Below are positions 1-5,622 of a stretch of 6,599 nucleotides of DNA, piece by piece. The DNA is from an uncultured Collinsella sp. GTDB lineage: Bacteria > Actinomycetota > Coriobacteriia > Coriobacteriales > Coriobacteriaceae. The position numbers and the translations under genes were made by a program. Where the stretch lies: positions 1-6,599 of the forward strand of contig CATZTY010000060.1 in the NCBI GenBank assembly GCA_958424475.1, in the 5' to 3' direction. The notes below the pieces were generated by a model, which did not search any database, was not told where the DNA came from, and saw only the letters and a program-made list of their open reading frames with translations. The stretch's first letter is position 1, and every line of letters starts with the position of its first letter.

Positions 1-1
1 C

Positions 2-1699
2 ACAGCGATTTTTGGCAACACTGACGCTAAAGACGCTAGTTCTTTCACCAAATATGACCCGCAGAATAATAATAACAGTAATAATGGTAGCCTCCATCTT
101 TCTGGCGGCGGCGAGGGTAAGGATGAGGACTGGATCGCCTATAACTCGGTCGACTCTAACAAGGAACATGTTTTTCGTAAGAATGGTCATGCCGATTTCT
201 TCCTCGCGGCGGAAGGTCACACAACGCCGGTCGCAGTGGTAAGCGGCAAGATGCTTGGCGATATAGACGCCCAGTATTCGGGAAGCATTGAGCTAACGAA
301 TCGCATTGCCATCCCCGCCAACGGTGCTGCTCAGGTAAAAAATAGCATCGGTCTGACTTCGGGTGTTGATACCACGGATAAAACGACGATTGGTGCAGTA
401 CGGAATAAAGCGGCAACTTTCATCACGGGCAACTATTCTTGGGACCATGGTGGCGGCATCATGTCGAATGGCAACTTGTGCCTAGGCGTGCCTGCGGATA
501 CGTACATCTTACCGAGCCTTAAGTTGAAGGCAACCAAGGCGCTGATAAATCAGCAGGCCAATCAGCAGACCAATCAAAACATGAAATTTGACAAAGGCAA
601 GTTCTCCTTCTCGGTCTACCGTAAGGATTCGGATGACGCGACGGATCCCTCTTGGAATGACAAGACATTCAAAAGTGGCGGCTGCACCTTGGTCGGAACT
701 GCCAAGAATGATGAGAGGGGTAACATCACCTTTGACCTTGGCGAACAGTATATTGATAAGGCTGTTAAGGCTAATGAGATTACATACTACTTGGTCGAAA
801 ATGCTGGCAATGATCCCGACATCACGTACGATCCCGACATCACGTACGACCCAGCCGTGTACAAGATTGTGGTGAAGGTTAAGGACAACAAAACGCCACT
901 CATGAATGTGCCTAGCAAGGAAGATCCAAACTCGGAGGTTCCTCTTTGCGTTCACAACTACACGATCACAAGCGTGAGTCTGGGAGATTCAACTAACTCG
1001 TTGGAAAAGAACGAGCAAGGCTATTATTCGATTGTCGGCCCCGACGGGGGAAAGACCTTCACCAACAAGTACACTCCGTACACCTCCAGAGGCTCCTGGA
1101 CTCCTAAGGCGACTAAGGTCGTTAAGGGTGGTGAGATGAAGGAGTTTACGCTTCAACTTGCGAAAGACAGCAGATTTAGAGTCGAAGACATCGTCGGCAC
1201 TGCCGTGACCTCTGGCGATAAAAAGAAGCAGACGCTTCCGTTCGTCTTTGATAAGGGGATTGCGTACACGCTCTCTGATATCACGAAGGATCCCTACACT
1301 GCTGGTGACTCTACGGGTCGTGGCGCCTCCAAGACCTTCACGTATTATGTGCGCGAGCAGGACGAAAGCACGACCTATCCGCATTACAAGTTCGATCAGT
1401 CGGTCTATCGATTTGATGTCACGATGACGGACCAAAAAGACGGAACAATCAAGGCCACCACGGTAACCTACACCAAGATCAAGGGCGTCGACGGTAAACC
1501 GGTGAGCGACACGCCCCATGAACTCACCGACAAGTCCATCCCCACCTTCACCAACACCTACTCCACCTCTTTGCCCCTTTCTGGTATGTCGGGCGTCACT
1601 CTGACGTACCTTGCCGGCGCGGCGGTGCTTTGCGCTGCTGCGGTCTGGATGCACATTCGTCGCAAGGCGAATGCGAAGGGAGGTAAGCGTCGTGAATAA
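2..1699 (+). CDS. Large sortase-anchored surface/pilus-tip protein with two FctA (Spy0128-like) isopeptide domains, 5'-partial
   Basis: The frame is open from base 2 to the stop at 1697-1699 (565 visible codons), so the true start lies upstream; the GTG at 236 is internal. The N-terminal part has an Asn run (65-85) and a Gly-rich GGGIMSNG stretch near 450, suggesting the end of a beta-helix-like adhesive region (inference). After a Gln/Asn linker (551-574), two domains follow the pilin isopeptide-linkage pattern of Spy0128. The first has YYLVE (Glu codon 797) and closing FTNKY (Asn codon 1064); the second has TYYVRE (Glu codon 1355) and FTNTY (Asn codon 1553). In that family Lys-Asn bonds form with the Glu as catalyst. 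The C-terminus has LPLSG (1571-1585), a hydrophobic segment and HIRRK, a sortase signal with Ser in place of Thr. It is first in the cluster, and size and position suggest a tip or minor subunit. Composition is AT-richer than the next gene. Family confidence is high; the tip role is inferred. Confidence 0.88.
   Translation, partial: TAIFGNTDAKDASSFTKYDPQNNNNSNNGSLHLSGGGEGKDEDWIAYNSVDSNKEHVFRKNGHADFFLAAEGHTTPVAVVSGKMLGDIDAQYSGSIELTNRIAIPANGAAQVKNSIGLTSGVDTTDKTTIGAVRNKAATFITGNYSWDHGGGIMSNGNLCLGVPADTYILPSLKLKATKALINQQANQQTNQNMKFDKGKFSFSVYRKDSDDATDPSWNDKTFKSGGCTLVGTAKNDERGNITFDLGEQYIDKAVKANEITYYLVENAGNDPDITYDPDITYDPAVYKIVVKVKDNKTPLMNVPSKEDPNSEVPLCVHNYTITSVSLGDSTNSLEKNEQGYYSIVGPDGGKTFTNKYTPYTSRGSWTPKATKVVKGGEMKEFTLQLAKDSRFRVEDIVGTAVTSGDKKKQTLPFVFDKGIAYTLSDITKDPYTAGDSTGRGASKTFTYYVREQDESTTYPHYKFDQSVYRFDVTMTDQKDGTIKATTVTYTKIKGVDGKPVSDTPHELTDKSIPTFTNTYSTSLPLSGMSGVTLTYLAGAAVLCAAAVWMHIRRKANAKGGKRRE
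551..574 (+). repeat. 12-bp tandem repeat in an interdomain linker
   Basis: CAGCAGGCCAAT is followed directly by CAGCAGACCAAT, with one mismatch. It encodes QQAN-QQTN just before the first FctA domain. The unit is a multiple of three, so copy changes would lengthen or shorten the linker without breaking the frame. Confidence 0.85.
812..847 (+). repeat. Exact 18-bp tandem duplication inside FctA domain 1
   Basis: GATCCCGACATCACGTAC occurs twice with no gap (812-829 and 830-847), encoding DPDITY twice. It follows the YYLVE-NAGN segment and precedes DPAVYKIVVKV. Family members normally have one ITYD-x-x-VY segment here, so one copy looks like a recent in-frame insertion. The perfect identity points to recent slippage or strong constraint. 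Confidence 0.95.
1676..1684 (+). promoter_or_regulatory. Shine-Dalgarno that fixes the GTG start of the second pilin gene
   Basis: AAGGGAGGT lies inside the last codons of the first gene, seven bases before GTG 1692. The open frame extends upstream to ATG 1611 and contains ATG 1671, but only GTG 1692 has this site at normal spacing and gives a compact signal peptide (NKK, then a hydrophobic core). The 8-base overlap with the upstream stop suggests translational coupling. Confidence 0.85.
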
Positions 1700-3281
1700 G
1701 AAAGTTTGCTCCTTCCCGATCTTGTTTGCGCTGCTTGCCCTCCTGATCGGCACCTGCGCGGTTGTGTTCCCCGCTTCCGCGCAGGCTGCGCCGACCTCGA
1801 CCGGTTCCATCACGGTGGGCGGCACCGTGGCGAGCAGCTACGATGCCTACCAGATCTTTAGCGCCAACGTCGTCGACGGCGACAGCGACGCCAAGATCGC
1901 CACCGACCTCGCCTGGGCAAGCGACACCGTGCGCGACGCCGTCCTGCCTGTGCTGCATAGCGCCGGCATGCCCAATTCCCAGACCACCGCGCAGGAAGCT
2001 GCCGAGTGGCTCAACACCGATTCCCACCTTACGAGCGCGCTGAGCGCACAGCTCGCTCGTTCCCTCCAGAGCTCTGGCGCCGTGTCCGTGGCCCTTAACG
2101 CGGGCACGACGGGCGAGCTGCCCTGCGGCTACTGGCTCATCGTCGCCGACGACGACGCCATCGCCCAGAACGAGGCCGGCACCGCGCCGATCATGGCCCT
2201 GGTCGGCGGCGGCGCCGTCACCGTCGAGCCCAAGGCGGCGACGCCCAAGGTCGCCAAGCACGTGCTGGAGGACAGCGCCGCCGCATGGCAGAAGGCCGCC
2301 GACGCCACGGTCGCCGACGACCTGTACTGGCGCCTCTCTGCCACGGTCCCGGCGGGCCTCACGGCCTACGACACCTATACGGTGCAGTTCGTCGACACCA
2401 TGAGTGCGGGGCTCGACCCCTCCAAGGTGGCCGCGAGCATGCGCGTGTACGTGGCGGCGGGCGCGGACGGCGGCTTCGACGCCGTCTTGGCCGGCAAGGA
2501 CGGGCGCGCCGGCACCGAGCCCGCGAAGGGCTGGACCGACATCACGGCCCAGTGCGCCACCAAGGTAGCGGCCGACGGCAAGACCTTCACCGTGCGCACC
2601 GGCGACCTGATCGCCGCGCTCGGCGGGGCCGACGCCTTCGCCGCGGGCGCCCGCGTGGTCGCCGTGTACAATGCGCCGCTCAACAGCGCGTGCAACCACG
2701 GCATCGCGAAGGGCAACCCCAACGAGGTCTACCTGCGCTACCCGCGCTCTCCCTTTGCCGACCAGTCCGGCGACGCCGGATTCACCCATACGCCGAGCGA
2801 CGACGCGTGCGCCTACACCTGGGATCTCGCGCTCACCAAGCGCGGCAGCGACGGCGACAAGCCGCTTGCCGGGGCGGTCCTGAGCATCGCCGACGACCGC
2901 GGTCGCACGCTGGCGGCCGACGGCACGTGGGATGCGGAGATCAAGGCGCCCAAGGGCTACACTGCCTTCGAGGGCACGCGCTCCGTGACGGTCAAGGCCG
3001 AGGGCCTGGACGTCGACCAGGTGGCCGCCGCCAAGCCCAAGCTCACCATCACGGCCGAGTCGCCCCTGCGCGCCGACAGCGCGGACGGGTCGACGGGCAG
3101 CCTGGAGGCGTCGCTCATTAACACGCCCACCGGCACACCCCCTAGCATTACCACCGGAGGCTTTATGCCCTCGACTGGCGATATGGCAATGTACGCCGCG
3201 GCCGCCGCAGCGGTCGCCGGAGCCGCGCTCATCGTGGTCGCGCTCCTGGTCAAGCGGGGAGGTGGCAGCCATAAAGAGTAG
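1692..3281 (+). CDS. Isopeptide-forming fimbrial pilin (D1-D2-CnaB) with MPSTG anchor
   Basis: A 529-residue secreted, wall-anchored pilin. Residues 1-32 form a signal peptide (NKK, hydrophobic core, likely cut after AQA). D1 contains YDAYQIF and GYWLIV. A pilin-type motif VTVEPK follows (Lys181, candidate acceptor for the sortase-made link between subunits). The D2 fimbrial isopeptide domain runs to NEVYLRYPRSP (candidate Asn344). A CnaB-like domain starts at LALTKR (Lys383), has the E-box EIKAPKGY (Glu416) and closes at LINTP (Asn477). The Lys-to-Glu distance is only 33 residues, so part of the usual fold seems missing. The anchor is MPSTG (492-496), then an Ala-rich membrane span and KRGGGSHKE. 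The mature ectodomain has four Cys (145, 288, 334, 373), unusual for Gram-positive pilins. It is translationally coupled to the gene before it and clearly related to the next gene. It could be a basal/accessory or alternative shaft pilin. A hand count at 2401-2460 gives 73% GC. Confidence 0.9.
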   Translation: MNKKVCSFPILFALLALLIGTCAVVFPASAQAAPTSTGSITVGGTVASSYDAYQIFSANVVDGDSDAKIATDLAWASDTVRDAVLPVLHSAGMPNSQTTAQEAAEWLNTDSHLTSALSAQLARSLQSSGAVSVALNAGTTGELPCGYWLIVADDDAIAQNEAGTAPIMALVGGGAVTVEPKAATPKVAKHVLEDSAAAWQKAADATVADDLYWRLSATVPAGLTAYDTYTVQFVDTMSAGLDPSKVAASMRVYVAAGADGGFDAVLAGKDGRAGTEPAKGWTDITAQCATKVAADGKTFTVRTGDLIAALGGADAFAAGARVVAVYNAPLNSACNHGIAKGNPNEVYLRYPRSPFADQSGDAGFTHTPSDDACAYTWDLALTKRGSDGDKPLAGAVLSIADDRGRTLAADGTWDAEIKAPKGYTAFEGTRSVTVKAEGLDVDQVAAAKPKLTITAESPLRADSADGSTGSLEASLINTPTGTPPSITTGGFMPSTGDMAMYAAAAAAVAGAALIVVALLVKRGGGSHKE

Positions 3282-3389
3282 CTGGCAGCCCCACAGAGAG
3301 CGGGGCGAGACATAGCGAAGCAGATGCTAAGATACAGACAGACAGATTTAGATCAAATGGAATTCGAGCAGAAAGCAGAGGAAAAGAAG
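3282..3389 (+). other. Leader between the two pilin genes with a small GC hairpin
   Basis: The 108-base gap holds a 5-bp hairpin GCCCC (3288-3292)/GGGGC (3302-3306) with a 9-base loop and no T run, so it is not a convincing terminator. It also holds three CAGA units (3335-3346). I see no good -35/-10 pair. The third gene is probably co-transcribed with the second; the hairpin might affect mRNA processing, but that is speculative. Confidence 0.45.
3378..3382 (+). promoter_or_regulatory. Shine-Dalgarno choosing ATG 3390 for the third pilin gene
   Basis: GAGGA sits seven bases before ATG 3390. The frame is open back to ATG 3324 and passes ATG 3357, but those starts would add a charged extension before the signal peptide. 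ATG 3396 would be 13 bases from the site, less favourable. Confidence 0.75.
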
Positions 3390-5111
3390 ATGAGCATGAG
3401 CAAGAACATCGCACGCCTGGCAGTAACCGCCGGCCTCACGGCGGCGTTGAGCTTCGGCGGCGTAATGGCCCCGGTGACCATGGCGTTTGCTGAGGGCAAG
3501 CCAACGGTGGCTACGGAGGATGGCAAGGTGTTTATCACTGACCCTATCGCTGAATATGCCGACACATCTTTTAAGGGCATCCAGATCTTTACCGCGAAGA
3601 TCACGCAGAATAAGGATGGAAATACCTGGTCAGGTGATAAGACACTTTCCGATATTCAGTGGGCTCCGGGTAATGTGAAAACCCTCGTTACGACTGCGCT
3701 CAAAGACGTTCCTGGAGTACCTAACGTAAATGAAGACGCCCAGACGTGGGCGGAGTTCATCAGCACGACTCAGAGCTCTAATTATGGAGAGACTACGGCG
3801 GTTGATAATGGCACGGTTCTGGACTTGATTGCCGAGGCCTTGGAGGGGGACAAGACGCTTACTTGGACACAGCCAAGCAATTCCAGCAAGGGTAACTTTG
3901 AGAGTCTGGACCAAGGCTACTGGCTTTTCGTGACCGATGCGCCCAGTAAGACCGGCAATACTGACGTGTACACTTCGCCGATTTTCACCATTGTCGGTGG
4001 CTCTGACGTTAAGGTAGCCCCCAAGAAGAGCGTCCCCACGGTCGTGAAGAAGATCAAAAACGATGACGGCAGTGATTGGGCCGACAAGGCCGACTCGCAG
4101 ATGGGCCAGAAAGTTGAATATAAGCTGACTGGCACCGTTGCCAGCAATATCGCAACGTTCGATACTTACCATTATGAGTTCAGCGATGAGCTTTCTGACG
4201 GTCTGACGGCAGATGATAGCAGCGTCATCGTTAAAATCGGTGAAAAGATCCTTTCACCCAACACGACTCCTGGCGCCAAGACCGGTTACGATGTTTCGAT
4301 TGATAAGGCAACTAACACGTTGACCGTAAAGTTTGCCGACCTCAAGACTGCTGCGAAACAAGCTAACGCGGCGCTCGACGGTAGCTCCAATGTCGTCGTC
4401 ACTTACACCGCTATGCTTGATCCCATGAAGGCTACGAACGTTACTGTCGGCGACACGGGTAACGACAACGCCGTAAAACTCATTTATTCCAACAATCCCA
4501 TGGGCGAAGGAACGGGTGAGTCTGTGCCCGATACCGTCCGCGACTACACCTACGCGCTCAAACTCGTCAAGGTTGACTCTGTGGAGACGGCCAAGAAGCT
4601 TGAGGGCGTAAGGTTCACCATTCAAGCCACGACTCCTGACGACGCGTCCTCCAATGGCAAGTTTGTCCAAGAGAAAGGCAATCTCGGCGCTGATGCTTAT
4701 GAGTTCACGACTAATAAAAATGGCGAGATCAGCGTAGCGGGTCTCGATGCCGGCACCTACACGGTGCACGAGGTCGAGGGCAGTAACCCCGGCTACAACA
4801 CGCTGAAAGACTTTAACTTCACCATTGAAGCCAATGGCCTTAAAAAGCTCGAGGGCGAGAGGCTCGATGATAACACCGACCCGAATACGCTGAAGGTAAC
4901 CGCGGGGAGCAATAATCCCACCATGGTTACCCCGTCAGCCGACGGCGGCACCATCACCCTTACCGTCAAGAACGAGAAGGGCTCTGGCCTCCCGCTGACC
5001 GGTCTCAACGGCGTGACCTTCACTTGGATCGCTGGTGGCGCGGTGCTGTGCATCGGCGTGGCGCACCTCATCCGCAGCCGTAAGCAGGCCGAGGAGTCCG
5101 AGCAGGAGTAA
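3390..5111 (+). CDS. Isopeptide-forming major-type pilin (D1-D2-CnaB) with LPLTG anchor
   Basis: A 573-residue pilin, a usual length for SpaA/SpaH-type shaft subunits. The signal peptide ends near residue 34 (MAFA before EGK). D1 contains FKGIQIF and GYWLFV. The pilin-type motif VKVAPK places candidate cross-linking Lys212 before D2. D2 includes FDTYHYEFSDELSDGL and NAVKLIYSNNP (candidate Asn360). The CnaB domain has LKLVKVD (Lys391/394), LDAGTYTVHE (Glu461) and VTVKNEKG (Asn528), a complete Lys-Glu-Asn set. LPLTG is at 534-538, then a membrane span and RSRKQ. Motif-by-motif correspondence with the preceding gene shows common ancestry. The mature chain has no Cys outside the membrane span. 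It is last in the cluster, just before a strong terminator. Composition is mosaic: signal and anchor regions are near 70% GC, while a D1 sample is near 42%. The shaft role is inferred from length, motifs and canonical anchor. Confidence 0.92.
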   Translation: MSMSKNIARLAVTAGLTAALSFGGVMAPVTMAFAEGKPTVATEDGKVFITDPIAEYADTSFKGIQIFTAKITQNKDGNTWSGDKTLSDIQWAPGNVKTLVTTALKDVPGVPNVNEDAQTWAEFISTTQSSNYGETTAVDNGTVLDLIAEALEGDKTLTWTQPSNSSKGNFESLDQGYWLFVTDAPSKTGNTDVYTSPIFTIVGGSDVKVAPKKSVPTVVKKIKNDDGSDWADKADSQMGQKVEYKLTGTVASNIATFDTYHYEFSDELSDGLTADDSSVIVKIGEKILSPNTTPGAKTGYDVSIDKATNTLTVKFADLKTAAKQANAALDGSSNVVVTYTAMLDPMKATNVTVGDTGNDNAVKLIYSNNPMGEGTGESVPDTVRDYTYALKLVKVDSVETAKKLEGVRFTIQATTPDDASSNGKFVQEKGNLGADAYEFTTNKNGEISVAGLDAGTYTVHEVEGSNPGYNTLKDFNFTIEANGLKKLEGERLDDNTDPNTLKVTAGSNNPTMVTPSADGGTITLTVKNEKGSGLPLTGLNGVTFTWIAGGAVLCIGVAHLIRSRKQAEESEQE

Positions 5112-5211
5112 CGCTCGCTCACCCATCCCTTTGGCAGGTGGGATGTGATGGCCATGAGACTTGCGGACACTTTTCTCGTCCATCCACGTTCTTGCTTTGC
5201 CACTCTCTTTT

Positions 5212-5249
5212 CGGGGCAGACTCCGCACTGGAGTCTGCCCCGTTTTTTT
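5212..5249 (+). terminator. Strong intrinsic terminator of the pilin cluster
   Basis: A perfect 13-bp stem (5212-5224 with 5230-5242, CGGGGCAGACTCC and its complement) has a 5-base loop GCACT and is followed directly by seven T residues. It lies 100 bases after the third pilin stop. The opposite strand lacks a T run, so it acts in the forward direction only. It ends the pilus transcription unit and separates it from the regulator gene downstream. Confidence 0.96.
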
Positions 5250-5486
5250 GGGATAACGCAGCCAGCCTCCATCGTCCGATGCGAGTACGTTCGTCATCGC
5301 GTTTCTTGACTCGTATGAGGTTCGGTTTAAGGTCCGTAGGCGCACGCGCGGTGCGGACGGTAGAAGGCATTTGCGCCGCAGCAAGCGCAAATAAGAATGC
5401 CCGGGGTTAGAGGCCCGGGCATTTAACAACACCGGAAACTGGTCGCCCGCGCTCCAAAGTACTTACGCGGGGTGCGTCGTTTTCTA
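5250..5486. other. Gene-free spacer with three consecutive hairpins
   Basis: I find no coding gene; frames open here cross the terminator and resemble no family. Three hairpins lie close together. The first is 5332-5358 (GTCCGTA paired with TGCGGAC apart from a G-U pair, plus an inner GCG/CGC). The second is 5369-5392 (ATTTGCGC/GCGCAAAT, 8-base loop). The third is 5396-5423 (AATGCCCGGG/CCCGGGCATT, 8-base loop). The last resembles a terminator, better on the minus strand, where ATTCTTATTT follows the stem. They could be a small structured RNA or a bidirectional terminator group. A full promoter for such an RNA is not evident. Confidence 0.55.
5396..5423 (-). terminator. Possible terminator hairpin, best read on the minus strand
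   Basis: A 10-bp perfect stem AATGCCCGGG/CCCGGGCATT encloses an 8-base loop. On the minus strand it is followed by a T-rich but interrupted tract (TTCTTATTT counted from the stem end); on the plus strand only ATTT follows. No gene that would need it is seen on the minus strand within the window, so its role is uncertain. Confidence 0.4.
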
Positions 5487-5495
5487 TTGACATTG

Positions 5496-5525
5496 TATCC
5501 CGAATCGCCCAGCCGATCCGGGATA
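5496..5525. promoter_or_regulatory. 12-bp inverted repeat, candidate operator
   Basis: TATCCCGAATCG (5496-5507) and CGATCCGGGATA (5514-5525) are inverted copies with one mismatch, separated by six bases. They lie about 100 bases before the regulator start. A TTGACA (5487-5492) sits just outside, and the minus strand has TACAAT (5497-5492), a good -10 sequence. The symmetry and position suit a dimeric DNA-binding protein, plausibly the downstream winged-helix regulator. This is inference. Confidence 0.5.
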
Positions 5526-5558
5526 TTCTGAAAACTCAAATATGGGCTTAGGCACGAA

Positions 5559-5610
5559 CGGAATCTCGTTAATTCCGAAAATTATGTATAATTCCAATAC
5601 AAACTGGAAT
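5559..5610 (+). promoter_or_regulatory. Consensus -10 box flanked by two GGAAT/ATTCC inverted repeats
   Basis: TATAAT at 5587-5592 matches the -10 consensus exactly, about 30 bases before the chosen ATG 5623; no good -35 is seen at 16-18 bases. CGGAAT (5559-5564)/ATTCCG (5572-5577) lies before it. ATTCCA (5591-5596)/TGGAAT (5605-5610) overlaps its 3' edge and the expected transcription start. The arrangement would let a bound protein block polymerase, as expected of an autoregulated antitoxin gene. Confidence 0.5.
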
Positions 5611-5622
5611 CGAACGAAAACG

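Noticed and set aside
989..1825. Minus-strand open frame across the first and second genes
   Set aside because: It spans the junction of two well-supported plus-strand genes and shows no coherent domain.
2285..3121. Plus-strand open frame of 278 codons inside the second pilin gene
   Set aside because: Arg-rich out-of-frame shadow of the pilin coding sequence, with no family resemblance.
1596..3272. Long minus-strand open frame (558 codons) opposite the second pilin gene
   Set aside because: It mirrors a GC-rich gene with strong domain evidence on the plus strand. Its product is a Gly/Arg/Ala-rich string with no recognisable domain; open antisense frames are common in such DNA.
3288..3306. 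GC hairpin after the second pilin gene as an intrinsic terminator
   Set aside because: The stem is only 5 bp with a 9-base loop and no T run follows.
3335..3346. Three CAGA units before the third pilin gene as a phase-variation switch
   Set aside because: Only three copies, and upstream of the start supported by the ribosome site, so slippage would not change the reading frame.
5306..5331. TTGACT at 5306-5311 with TTTAAG as a promoter for a plus-strand small RNA
   Set aside because: The spacing is only 14 bases and the -10 is poor.
5138..5410. 90-codon plus-strand frame after the pilin cluster
   Set aside because: It runs straight through the strong terminator at 5212-5249 and two later hairpins, has no clear ribosome site, and its product resembles nothing.
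4935..5432. Minus-strand frame covering the end of the third pilin gene and the spacer
   Set aside because: It overlaps the conserved anchor-coding region and terminator; the product is low-complexity and Arg-rich.
5250..5486. tRNA or other standard RNA gene in the spacer
   Set aside because: I could not find a T-arm, anticodon arm or cloverleaf on either strand; only simple hairpins are present.
5487..5515. TTGACA at 5487-5492 as the -35 of the regulator promoter
   Set aside because: The -35 match is perfect, but no -10-like hexamer lies 16-18 bases downstream; the nearest (TATTCT, 5524) is 31 bases away.
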